This document shows, in pieces, positions 52,581 through 60,994 of a stretch of DNA of 64,000 bases. Where the stretch lies: positions 39,374-103,373 of the forward strand of contig NZ_NPBY01000036.1 of NCBI RefSeq assembly GCF_002272015.1, read 5' to 3'. The position numbers and the translations under genes are program-made. The stretch's first letter is position 1. The number at the start of each line of letters is the position of its first letter. The notes beneath the pieces are model-generated. The model was not told the DNA's origin and made no database searches. It was given only the letters and a program-made list of their open reading frames with translations. This DNA is from Paenibacillus campinasensis. Its GTDB lineage: Bacteria; Bacillota; Bacilli; Paenibacillales; Paenibacillaceae.

Positions 52581-53483
52581 CTAGTATTCGATATCTTTAC
52601 CCATAAATTTGAACTGAGCGAAGGATATCACGGCAATGATTGCGGCCAGTACCAGCGATTGTGCTGCTGCCTTTCCAAATTCAAAATATGTGAACGCATT
52701 GTTAAAGATTAACAATCCTACCATTGTCGTTGCATGGTCTGGTCCGCCGCCTGTCATAAGGTAAGCGTTCTGGAATACCTGGAAGGAGCCGATTAGGCCT
52801 GTAACGAGTAGGAAGAGCGTTGTGGGCTTAAGGAAAGGAACGACGATATACCATAGCTTCTGCAGAAATGTCGCACCGTCAATTTCAGCAGCTTCATAGT
52901 AGCTGTTATCGATCCCGAGCAATGCAGCCAAATAAATAATGATCGCTGTACCATGGCTGGATAACCATGACATTAACACGAGGGAGAACATGGCCGTTGC
53001 ACTGGAGCCAAGCCAGTTCTGATTGCTCATGCCGAAAAATGCCACGATTTGATTGGCAATGCCTGATTTGAGCGGGTCGAAAATCCATAGCCATACGACC
53101 GCAAGCGCGACGCCTGAAGCTACAGCCGGCAAGTAATAAACCGCCTTGAAGATCGTCTGTGTCCTTTTTTTGAAAGGAATGATTAAGATTGCAATTAAGA
53201 ACGAAATGAATATGTTGGCAGGCACCGTTAACAGGGTGTACACCACCGTATTTTTAACGGCCTTCCAAAACAATGTGTCTGTAAAAGATTCCTTGAAGTT
53301 CTCCAACCCTACATAAGTGGACCCCAAAGGCCTGTATTCCTGCAAGCTGATCACAAATGCATTGATTACCGGATAGGCGGTGAATAAACTGAACGCAATC
53401 AGAGCTACCGCGATGAATACATATCCCCAACCTGTATCACTTTCAAGTTTTAATCTTCTTTTTCTGGTCAACATTTGATTCAC
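52581..53483 (-). CDS. Sugar ABC transporter permease (MalF-like)
   Basis: A 300-residue membrane protein with six segments and the EAA loop YEAAEIDGATFLQKLWYIVV near residue 206. It starts at GTG with AGAGGTG upstream. It is separated from the binding-protein gene by 104 bases that hold a perfect 15-pair hairpin, which probably lowers permease expression relative to the binding protein. Confidence 0.9.
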   Translation of the reverse strand: MNQMLTRKRRLKLESDTGWGYVFIAVALIAFSLFTAYPVINAFVISLQEYRPLGSTYVGLENFKESFTDTLFWKAVKNTVVYTLLTVPANIFISFLIAILIIPFKKRTQTIFKAVYYLPAVASGVALAVVWLWIFDPLKSGIANQIVAFFGMSNQNWLGSSATAMFSLVLMSWLSSHGTAIIIYLAALLGIDNSYYEAAEIDGATFLQKLWYIVVPFLKPTTLFLLVTGLIGSFQVFQNAYLMTGGGPDHATTMVGLLIFNNAFTYFEFGKAAAQSLVLAAIIAVISFAQFKFMGKDIEY

Positions 53484-53534
53484 TGGGCCGCACCTCTCTT
53501 CCTGGAACAGTACATACGCTAGACGAAAGCCAGA

Positions 53535-53571
53535 ATGAAAGCTGTACGTTCAAGATACGTACAGCTTTCAT
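53535..53571 (-). promoter_or_regulatory. Intercistronic hairpin between binding protein and permease genes
   Basis: A perfect 15-base stem pairs 53535-53549 with 53557-53571 around a 7-base loop, 16 bases after the binding-protein stop. There is no T-run, so it looks like an mRNA-stabilising or partially terminating element typical of binding-protein operons. Confidence 0.7.
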
Positions 53572-53587
53572 CTGCTTCCCCTATCGG

Positions 53588-55057
53588 TTAGTCAACGACA
53601 ACGCCGTCTTCACCGAAGGATTTCACCGCAGCTGCTTTAACGGCGTCATACATCTCTTGAGGTGTAATTTCATCTGCGAGCAATGCCTGAAGCTTCGGTA
53701 CGATGACCTCGGTTTCAATTTTGATGGCTTCCGCAGCGAGTTCTGTAGGAATATCCGTGCGAGCCGCCACGGCTTTGTCCATCATCGCCTGGTCTGCTTT
53801 CAGGTTATCCTCGTTACGAGGGTATTCTTCAAGCACTTCCGCATTGCGAGCGGACTCTGTAATAGGAGATAAGAACAGTTCATTGCTGTAGTTCGCCGCG
53901 ATCGAACCGGAAGACAAGTAGTGCATCGCTAACGCAATATTGTGGATATGCTGCTCTGTCGGCTCTTTTTTGCCACGAAGGGCGATGTAACCATCCACCA
54001 CCGTTGTCGGCACATAATCCGCACCGTTGAAGGTTGGGACAGGCAAGGCGATATATTCAGCTTCGATGGAATCGGCTACGGCAGAGCCATCGTTTGCTTG
54101 AATTTTCTCATTGTTCAGACGAGCCGAGTTCTCGAAGCTTGCTAGACCTTTACCTGTAATCATCGTTTGACCTGTCAGGAACATGTTCCAGCGCTTGCCG
54201 GCATCAATCGAGCTCAGCTCTTTCGGCATCGAACCGTCATCGATCATTTCACGAATCGCTTCAAGCAGACCGAGGAAGTTTTTGCTGGTGTATGTGAATT
54301 TCAAGTTTTCATCAAAGTACTCTGGCAATCCGGCCGATTTCGCCATAATGCTCAGATAGTCCTTGGAGGTGACGCCAGCGGTTGCGAATACGAAGCCGTA
54401 ACGGGTCGTTTCGCCACTTGCATCCTTGACGACGCCGGCTTTGATCGCTTCACGGAATTCATCGTAAGTCCATCCGTTCTGCTGTACAGATCTCCAGTCG
54501 ATTCCCGCTTCCTCAAGGAACTGCCGGTTCCCGCCGATCGAATGGATGGCCATGTAGGCCGGCAAGCCGTACTGCCCATCTCCCAACTGGAAGTATTGCA
54601 ATGGAATTGGATCATAATCTGCAATTACGTCGTCGGTAAGGACATCGCTGAGGTCTACAAGAACATCAAGCGCTGCATACTTGGAAATGGCTGTAGAGCC
54701 TACCCATGCGATATCCGGCGGAGATCCGGCATTAACCTGAGTATCCAGCTTCTACGTCATATCCTCCCAGCTCGCAGGTTCAATTTTCAATGTCAAATGC
54801 GGATACAGCTCGTTGAATTCTTTTTCCATATCTGAAAATCTTGCTTGGTAATTCGCGGACACTGGCGGCAGCAATGCTGTGATTGTATCTTTTTCCAGCT
54901 CGCCACCGCCGTTGCCGCTAGATCCGCCTGTGTTCGCGGATGAATCAGAATTTGTGGAACCCGGACTGTTATTGTTGCTGCCTCCGCAAGCTGCCAATAA
55001 TGACACAAGCATCATGACGGTTAACAACAGCGTGAACCTGCGCAATCCTTTTTTCAT
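53588..55057 (-). pseudogene. Sugar-binding lipoprotein gene interrupted by an in-frame amber codon
   Basis: A family 1 extracellular solute-binding protein. Translation from 55057 (GGAGG upstream) gives a lipoprotein signal with lipobox LAAC, a Ser/Gly/Asn linker and the start of the mature domain. TAG then falls at codon 102 (54752-54754). The same frame continues with no further stop for another 387 codons (KLDTQVNAGSPPDIAWVG, then LGDGQYGLPAY and the rest of the fold) to a normal stop. The context SWEDMT-stop-KLD suggests a CAG-to-TAG change. As written, the protein would be cut to 101 residues, so this is a recent pseudogene, a sequencing error or a read-through case. Confidence 0.88.
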
Positions 55058-55111
55058 AGATACATGCCTCCCCATTAATAATTGCATCCAACCTGGTCTT
55101 CCTCACTTCAC

Positions 55112-56023
55112 CTAACTCGACATCTGAGCATGAATGGCATGCTTTAAGCGGCCATCATGCTGAGTTAGCGCTTGTTCTGCCTCGCTGGCTTCCAGTCCTG
55201 TCTTCACCATCATAATGGCGAGTTTGCAGTTCATCGATGCCTTCTCAAGCGCAGCAGAAGCGGTAGCAGCATCTACGCCGGTTGCTCTCATAATGATGCG
55301 AACAGAGCGGTCCACAAGCTTGAGGTTGCTTGCCTTCAGGTCTACCATTAAGTTGTTGTAGGTTTTCCCCAGCTTCACCATCGTGCAGGTGGTGAGCATA
55401 TTGAGCACAAGCTTCTGGGCAGTTCCTGCCTTCAAACGAGTGGAGCCGCTAATGACCTCTGGACCCACAACCGGTGTAATGGCCACATCAGCAATCGGTT
55501 CGATCTTGGAGCCCTTGTTATTGCATACCGCAATCGTCGTTACCCCTAACTCCTTCGCTCTCGTTAATGCGCCGATGACAAAGCGCGCACTGCCGCTAGC
55601 CGATATGCCGATGACCACATCTTTGTTTGTTACACCAATGCTGTCAATTAGCAACATGCCTTCTTCCAAATTATCCTCGCAACCTTCAACCGCATTTCGC
55701 AATGCCGTGTCCCCGCCCGCGATATACCCCTGTACCAAGGAAGGGTCCGTGCCAAACGTTGGCGGACATTCAGAAGCATCCAATACGCCTAATCGTCCAG
55801 ATGTACCTGCTCCTATATAAAACATCTTCCCACCATGAGATAACCTTTGGTGTAGAATATCTACCGCCTTTGCAATTTGCGGAATTTCTTGTGCGACAGC
55901 TGCCGGCACCAGCGCATCCTGTTGATTCATAAGCTGCACCATCTGTTCGGTGGTACACTCATCGATCGACAAGGTATCCGGGTTAATGGCCTCCGTTGTC
56001 AATCCCGCAAGGTAGTCATTCAT
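55112..56023 (-). CDS. murQ: N-acetylmuramic acid 6-phosphate etherase
   Basis: MurQ cleaves the lactyl ether of MurNAc-6-phosphate to give GlcNAc-6-phosphate and D-lactate. The 303-residue SIS-domain protein shows FYIGAGTSGRLGVLDASECPPTFG near residue 58-80 and IGISASGSARFVIGAL near 130. The catalytic Glu is in the ECPPTF region. CSKGS-type VCNNKGSKIEP follows. ATG at 56023 has GGAGG just before it. It has its own strong promoter (56100-56128). Confidence 0.96.
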   Translation of the reverse strand: MNDYLAGLTTEAINPDTLSIDECTTEQMVQLMNQQDALVPAAVAQEIPQIAKAVDILHQRLSHGGKMFYIGAGTSGRLGVLDASECPPTFGTDPSLVQGYIAGGDTALRNAVEGCEDNLEEGMLLIDSIGVTNKDVVIGISASGSARFVIGALTRAKELGVTTIAVCNNKGSKIEPIADVAITPVVGPEVISGSTRLKAGTAQKLVLNMLTTCTMVKLGKTYNNLMVDLKASNLKLVDRSVRIIMRATGVDAATASAALEKASMNCKLAIMMVKTGLEASEAEQALTQHDGRLKHAIHAQMSS

Positions 56024-56099
56024 GGTCTCCCTCCTCGTTGTTATTCCTAACATTCTCTTTACTTTATATGTTAGTTTTTTTAACAATTCCTATATTTCT

Positions 56100-56128
56100 A
56101 TCTTAATTTACCGCTTACACACCGTCAA
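56100..56128 (-). promoter_or_regulatory. murQ operon promoter
   Basis: On the minus strand TTGACG (56123-56128) and TAAGAT (56100-56105) are separated by 17 bases, a good vegetative promoter reading into murQ and the transporter-recycling genes. Confidence 0.7.
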
Positions 56129-56135
56129 TACTTTT

Positions 56136-56181
56136 TGAAATAAAAATTCAAATAAAAATAAAATTCCGATGTTTTATTTCA
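56136..56181 (-). promoter_or_regulatory. Candidate MurR operator
   Basis: TGAAATAAAA (56136-56145) and its exact complement (56172-56181) flank an A-rich segment that repeats the same core. The array sits directly upstream of the murQ -35 box and downstream of murR, the expected place for a RpiR-type regulator site. Confidence 0.45.
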
Positions 56182-56189
56182 TTACACAC

Positions 56190-56226
56190 AAAAAAAGACA
56201 TCAATCCGCAAATGCGACTAACGTCT
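56190..56226 (-). terminator. Terminator after murR
   Basis: AGACGTTAGTC pairs through G-U wobbles with its partner around a 3-base loop, followed on the minus strand by seven T residues. It sits 20 bases past the murR stop. Confidence 0.6.
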
Positions 56227-56244
56227 TCTTTCCCATAATACAGA

Positions 56245-57111
56245 TTAATGTCGATGCTTTTTCAATAAAATATTGTGCGTTTTCTTCAAATGGACCTTAA
56301 CATGTTCATATTCCGCACTGGCTACACCCGCAAACAGGATGTCGATGATCGTCAGCATGGCAATGCGCGAACCCATTGCGCCGCTGCGAATCGTCAGCTC
56401 GGGAGTAGAGATGCTTAGCACAATATCGGCTTTTTCCGCGAGCTCACTTCGGGTGTACTTGGTGATGGCAATGCACTTCGTTTTGTTTCGTTGCGCAATG
56501 TCCAGCGCGTCCAGAATTTCGACGGTTTCACCTGAGTTGGATACGAAGATAGCAACGTCCTGCTCCTCCAGCAGGGTGGCTGCCGTCAGCTGGCTATGGC
56601 CGTCTGTATAGGAATGACATATTTTGTTAATCCTCGAAAACTTCTGCTCGCCATCCATGCACACTAACCCTGAAGCGCCAATGCCAAAAAACGCGATGCG
56701 CTTGCTGGAGCGAAGCGCTTCCACCGCTTTCGCGATCTGCTCACGATCAATGACGCTGAGCGTATCCTCGATGGACTTGCAATTGTTCAAGGAAATATTC
56801 GAGATGATCGTCGAAAGATTATCGCCAGGCTGGATGTCGGTATACTGCGCCTTCTGATCCTCATCGCGAGAGCCGAGTGACGCGGATATGCTCACAATAA
56901 AATGACGATAGCCGCTATAGCCCATCGTTTTGCAGAAGCGAAGCACGGAGGCATCGCTCGTTTTGCTCGCTTGTGCGAGCGCCTTGATGGAAAGATGAGG
57001 AATCTCCTCGGTGTTCTCCAAAATATAATCTGCCACCATGCGTTCAACCGGGGTCAGACTATCCTTCATGTCACGAATTTTAATTAACACATTGTTATTA
57101 ATACTCATCAT
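56245..57111 (-). CDS. murR: MurR/RpiR family transcriptional regulator
   Basis: A 288-residue regulator with an N-terminal RpiR HTH (residues 1-75; IKALAQASKTSDASVLRFCK) and a C-terminal SIS sugar-phosphate domain (about 125-260; RIAFFGIGASGLVC and FVSNSGETVEILDAL). MurR proteins repress MurNAc use and are released by MurNAc-6-phosphate. It is the first gene of the cluster, upstream of murQ, separated by a terminator and the murQ promoter. Confidence 0.9.
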   Translation of the reverse strand: MMSINNNVLIKIRDMKDSLTPVERMVADYILENTEEIPHLSIKALAQASKTSDASVLRFCKTMGYSGYRHFIVSISASLGSRDEDQKAQYTDIQPGDNLSTIISNISLNNCKSIEDTLSVIDREQIAKAVEALRSSKRIAFFGIGASGLVCMDGEQKFSRINKICHSYTDGHSQLTAATLLEEQDVAIFVSNSGETVEILDALDIAQRNKTKCIAITKYTRSELAEKADIVLSISTPELTIRSGAMGSRIAMLTIIDILFAGVASAEYEHVKVHLKKTHNILLKKHRH

Positions 57112-57231
57112 CTACCTACTCACGATTGTATTCTATCCATCTCCATCATAAGCAAGACTACAGCATCACTCGCTGAATGATATCGTTCATCTGGCAGCGC
57201 CCGGTGTGTTTCACAGTTCGACTAATTTTGA

Positions 57232-58596
57232 CTATTTCGAGGATATCATTCGCTCACGCAAAAAGTCAACAAGGTGCATCGCCCTCATCGTCTGCTGTGG
57301 CTGATGCTTCTCAATGCCAAGCTTCATTTGCAGCAGGCAGCCTGGATTGCTTGTCAGCATATAGCTGGCCTGCGTGTTGTTGGCATGCTCCATCTTATGC
57401 GCAAGGATGTCTCCGGCCATCTCAGGCTGCACGACATTGTATATCCCTGCGGAGCCGCAGCAGCGATCCGCATCCACCATCTCGATGTACTCGGTATTGG
57501 CAACCTTCTTCATCAGCACACGCGGCGCATGAGCGCCTTTCATCACATTGCGCAAATGACAGGAGTCCTGATAGGTCACCTTCACTTCTTCCTGCCCGGC
57601 GGCCTGCTCAGCAAATCGCAACGGGTTTCCCTTTGCTACGAGAAGCGTGCTCACATCGATGACGCGTTCTGCAAACCACTTTGCATCCTCACGATAATGA
57701 TCATCCTGCATCAGCAAATGATCGTACTCCACCAGCAGCGCGCCACAGCCGCCCGCATTGGATACAATGTAATCGATATCGAGCTTCTTGAACACCTCAA
57801 TATTGGCCTTGGCCAGCGCTCGTGCATCGTTGATCTCGCCGCTGTGCGCATGCAGCGCCCCGCAGCATACCTGCGCATCCGGAATATGCACATCGAAGCC
57901 AGCCGCCGAAAGAAGCTCCACCGTGTTCACGTTCGTGCCTGCAAACATCACATCCATAATACAGCCGCGGAACATGGCAGCGGTGCCCACCTTCTCGCCT
58001 TGGGCCGGATAGAAGGTGCCAAGCCGCTCAACAACGCCCTTGCTGCTTGCTGGCGGCATAATGCTCTCCATCTCAGCCAGATGCTTGGGAAACAGCCTCA
58101 TCATGCCGCTGGCTCGCGCCATTTTCTTCAAGCCGGACTTTTGGTAGAGGGCAAGCGTGCCGCCCAGCAGCTTCAAGCTGCCGCGCTTAGGGAATACCTT
58201 TTTGAACAACGTATTGCGCAGTATCTTGACCGGTGCGGTATAATGCGCATGCTCCGCTATCGCTTCCTTCGTCTGTTCAATCAGCTGACCATACTTCACA
58301 TCAGCCGGGCAGGCCGGCTCACAGGCACGGCAGCCCAGACAGAGGTTCATCTGATCCTTGAACTGCTGATCCGGCACCATCAGTCCGTCTACAGCCGCCT
58401 TCATCATGGCAATTCGCCCGCGCGGCGAGGCCGGCTCCATCCCGGTTTCATGAAAGGTAGGGCATGCCGGCAGGCAAAAGCCGCAGCGCATACAGTTCGT
58501 CAGCTGATCGTAATCCAGCTTCTCCAGCAATGTCCGCGCGAGCGGATTGCTGTGCTCAATAGCCGGCTTGCCGAATTTGCCTGTCGGACTAGCCAT
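57232..58596 (-). CDS. glcF: Glycolate/lactate oxidase iron-sulfur subunit
   Basis: A 454-residue protein with two 4Fe-4S clusters (CMRCGFCLPACPTF near residue 37 and CLGCRACEPACPADV near 88) and two CCG domains (QVCCGALHAHSGE near 243 and DRCCGSAGIYNV near 382). This matches GlcF, which passes electrons from the flavin subunit of glycolate oxidase to the respiratory chain. It overlaps glcD by 8 bases. glcE is absent, as in many Bacillales operons. Confidence 0.92.
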   Translation of the reverse strand: MASPTGKFGKPAIEHSNPLARTLLEKLDYDQLTNCMRCGFCLPACPTFHETGMEPASPRGRIAMMKAAVDGLMVPDQQFKDQMNLCLGCRACEPACPADVKYGQLIEQTKEAIAEHAHYTAPVKILRNTLFKKVFPKRGSLKLLGGTLALYQKSGLKKMARASGMMRLFPKHLAEMESIMPPASSKGVVERLGTFYPAQGEKVGTAAMFRGCIMDVMFAGTNVNTVELLSAAGFDVHIPDAQVCCGALHAHSGEINDARALAKANIEVFKKLDIDYIVSNAGGCGALLVEYDHLLMQDDHYREDAKWFAERVIDVSTLLVAKGNPLRFAEQAAGQEEVKVTYQDSCHLRNVMKGAHAPRVLMKKVANTEYIEMVDADRCCGSAGIYNVVQPEMAGDILAHKMEHANNTQASYMLTSNPGCLLQMKLGIEKHQPQQTMRAMHLVDFLRERMISSK

Positions 58597-60004
58597 GATG
58601 AATCACCAGCCTCTTTCTCGTTTCCTTGGCAAACATTTTGCCCGGATTCAAAATATGATGCGGATCAAACGCCGCCTTAATCCCCTTCATAACCTCGATT
58701 CCCGCTTCGCCAACCTTCCATTCCAGGTATGGCGCTTTCACACTCCCGACACCATGCTCACCTGTAATCGTTCCGCCCAGTGCAATCGCCGCTTCGAAGA
58801 TTTCGGCAAAGGCCTCTTCCACGCGGTGCACTTCTTCCGAGTCCCTGGCATCGGTCGTTGCCGTCGGATGCAGGTTCCCGTCACCGGCATGACCGAAGGT
58901 GGCGATATTGACGTTGTATTTTATCGCGATAGTATTCGTTCTGAGAATCATCTCGGCAATTTTCGAGCGCGGTACCGTTGCATCCTCCAGGATCGTAGTC
59001 GGACGCAAGCGCGCCAGTGCTGTAAATGCGCTGCGGCGTGCCGTCAATAGCTTCTCTGCTTCCTCGCGCGTTTGTGCGATCTCCAAGCGATCAGCCTGCT
59101 CTTCGCGGCAAATGGTGTAGATGGCCTCGATATCCCGTTCGACCATTTCCGGCTCGCCATCCTGCTCGATAATCAAAATGGCAGCCATATCGAGCGGCAG
59201 GCCGATTTTGGCGAAGTCATCAACTACGCGGATTGTCGGATTGTCCAGTATTTCCAGCGTGGCAGGAATGATGTGCTGCTGAATAATTTTAGATACCGTA
59301 CGGGCGGCACCATAAATGTCCTTATACATCGCAACCATCGTTTTTTTCGTTTTGGGCGGCGGAATGAGCTTCAGAATCGCTTCGGTAATGACAGCCAGCG
59401 TTCCTTCGGAGCCCACCAGCAGCTTCGTCAGATCATAACCAGCCACATCCTTTGCCAGCTTGCCGCCGGTATGAATCACCGCGCCGCTCGGGAGCACGGC
59501 TGTTAGGCCTAACACGTAATCCTTCGTGGTTCCATATTTCAACCCGCGCAAGCCGCCTGAGCATTCCGCGATGTTGCCGCCAATCGTTGAAATCTTCATG
59601 CTGCTCGGATCCGGCGGATAGAACAAGCCGAGCTCCTCGATATGCTTGCTGAAATGGCCGGTAATTACTCCCGGCTGCACCGTCGCGGTCAAGTTCTCCA
59701 TATCCACCTCAATAATTTGGTTCATGCGATGCATAACCATGACGATTCCGCCCTGGAGCGGGGTTGTGCCCCCGCACAGATTGGATCCCGAGCCTCTCGT
59801 TACAATTGGAATCCGGTTCGCGCTGGCGATCTTCATAATTTCGCTCACCTGCGCTGTCGTTTCGGGATAGATCACCCCGTCCGGCAGCGCCTGCAGCATA
59901 GGTGTTCCATCATAAGAATGCGTGATCAGCGCCTCCGGATCCGTTCTGAAGTACTTATCGCCCACGATGGCTTTAAGCTGTTTGCTCATCGATTCCGTGA
60001 TCAT
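58589..60004 (-). CDS. glcD: Glycolate/D-lactate oxidase FAD subunit
   Basis: A 471-residue flavoprotein of the FAD-linked oxidase family 4. PCMH FAD-binding motifs are RGSGSNLCGG near residue 70 and YPPDPSSMKISTIGGN near 133. C-terminal GHAGDGNLHPTA (near 380) and GEHGVG (near 424) carry the substrate/FAD-contacting residues. It oxidises 2-hydroxyacids such as glycolate or D-lactate. D-lactate is the product of MurQ, whose cluster ends 600 bases away, but the link is inference. GGAGG precedes the ATG. Confidence 0.9.
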   Translation of the reverse strand: MITESMSKQLKAIVGDKYFRTDPEALITHSYDGTPMLQALPDGVIYPETTAQVSEIMKIASANRIPIVTRGSGSNLCGGTTPLQGGIVMVMHRMNQIIEVDMENLTATVQPGVITGHFSKHIEELGLFYPPDPSSMKISTIGGNIAECSGGLRGLKYGTTKDYVLGLTAVLPSGAVIHTGGKLAKDVAGYDLTKLLVGSEGTLAVITEAILKLIPPPKTKKTMVAMYKDIYGAARTVSKIIQQHIIPATLEILDNPTIRVVDDFAKIGLPLDMAAILIIEQDGEPEMVERDIEAIYTICREEQADRLEIAQTREEAEKLLTARRSAFTALARLRPTTILEDATVPRSKIAEMILRTNTIAIKYNVNIATFGHAGDGNLHPTATTDARDSEEVHRVEEAFAEIFEAAIALGGTITGEHGVGSVKAPYLEWKVGEAGIEVMKGIKAAFDPHHILNPGKMFAKETRKRLVIHHG

Positions 60005-60033
60005 AAATAGCCTCCTTAAGATTAAGTGAGCAG

Positions 60034-60046
60034 GTCATCTGATGAC
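60034..60046. promoter_or_regulatory. Perfect palindrome between glcD and its GntR regulator
   Basis: GTCATCTGATGAC is a perfect 6+1+6 inverted repeat 30 bases upstream of glcD and 69 bases before the divergent regulator start. It is the best candidate for the FCD-type GntR binding site. Confidence 0.55.
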
Positions 60047-60114
60047 TTTATGGTTGATTATAGCGGAACAGCCATGTACAGTATAGGCATATGCTACAAA
60101 TTTTTGGAGGCCGT

Positions 60115-60849
60115 ATGCAATCCATTAAAGTTGAGACCGAAAAAGGACATGAAATTGTAAAGCGAATGATCCTCTCCCAAATCGAAGATGGAACACTGCA
60201 GCCGGGACAGCGCCTGCCTTCGGTTGTTGATCTTGCAGCTGCATATGGCGTTGGACGTTCCACGATCCGCGAAGCGCTTAGTGCGCTGAAGGCGACAGGA
60301 TGGATCGACGTCAAGCATGGGGGAGGCACCTTTGTGAGCAAGTTGCTTCCGACCGTTCATAGCGATGCCAAGGATCCTTTTGCCGATGCGGATGATTTGA
60401 AGGAACTGCTGGAGGTGCGCATTTATCTGGAAAGCGGTGCGGCGGCCAGCGCGGCGAAGCGCCGAACCGAGCAGGATCTTGCTGCCTTGAAGCAAATTGT
60501 TACCGTTATGGAGCTGGCGCTGGAGCAGGATGACACCGCACGGAGCGAGAAAGCGGATATCGACTTCCATCTCGCCATCGCAAGCGCGTCACACAACCAA
60601 CTGCTGAACGAGCTGATGCAATCGCTGACGAGCAAGCTGACGGAAACGATCGGCAAATCGAGACAGCTGTGGTTTTTCGAGGATAAGTCCTCTGCCAGTC
60701 AACTGCTGAAGGAGCATCAATCCATCTACGAAGCGATTGCAACCCAGGACGCTGAGCGTGCAGGCCAGCTCATATCGGCTCATCTGCACAAGGTCGATAT
60801 GGTTCTGAAACGAGGCGGGCGCTACGATGGCACGGGCCAGGCTGAATGA
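60115..60849 (+). CDS. GntR family regulator, FadR/FCD subfamily
   Basis: A 244-residue regulator with an N-terminal winged helix (residues 5-75; VDLAAAYGVGRSTIREALSA) and an FCD sensor domain (about 90-225) containing the metal-binding Asp/His set (for example IDFHLAIASASHN and LLKEHQSIYEAI). FCD regulators bind 2-hydroxyacids such as lactate or glycolate. Divergent from glcDF, which it probably represses. GGAGG lies 4 bases before the ATG at 60115; the upstream ATG at 60091 has none. Confidence 0.88.
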   Translation: MQSIKVETEKGHEIVKRMILSQIEDGTLQPGQRLPSVVDLAAAYGVGRSTIREALSALKATGWIDVKHGGGTFVSKLLPTVHSDAKDPFADADDLKELLEVRIYLESGAAASAAKRRTEQDLAALKQIVTVMELALEQDDTARSEKADIDFHLAIASASHNQLLNELMQSLTSKLTETIGKSRQLWFFEDKSSASQLLKEHQSIYEAIATQDAERAGQLISAHLHKVDMVLKRGGRYDGTGQAE

Positions 60850-60994
60850 GACATCGCTGTGCGCATGAAGCCGACTCGCGATCCCCTTAATCTCCTGAAC
60901 CGCGCGTGGTCAGATCATGAAGCGATGCCTCCACTGCCCCTCTCCTCGCTTTATGTTAGAATAGAAGGATAGTTTGAAGATGGAGGCTGTACAT

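Noticed and set aside
54752..54754. Pyrrolysine or selenocysteine decoding of the amber codon
   Set aside because: TAG is not a selenocysteine codon. Solute-binding proteins are not pyrrolysine proteins, and nothing in the window supports a pyrrolysine system. A simple mutation or sequencing error is more likely.
57274..58680. Open frame of 468 codons on the plus strand, longer than the gene it opposes
   Set aside because: It lies exactly antisense to glcF. Its translation is rich in His, Arg and Leu without any family motif, while the minus strand shows both 4Fe-4S and CCG motifs.
57232..60004. Assignment of glcDF as part of the mur operon
   Set aside because: They are on the same strand but upstream of murR, with their own divergent regulator and palindrome. 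They are a neighbouring unit, not the same operon.
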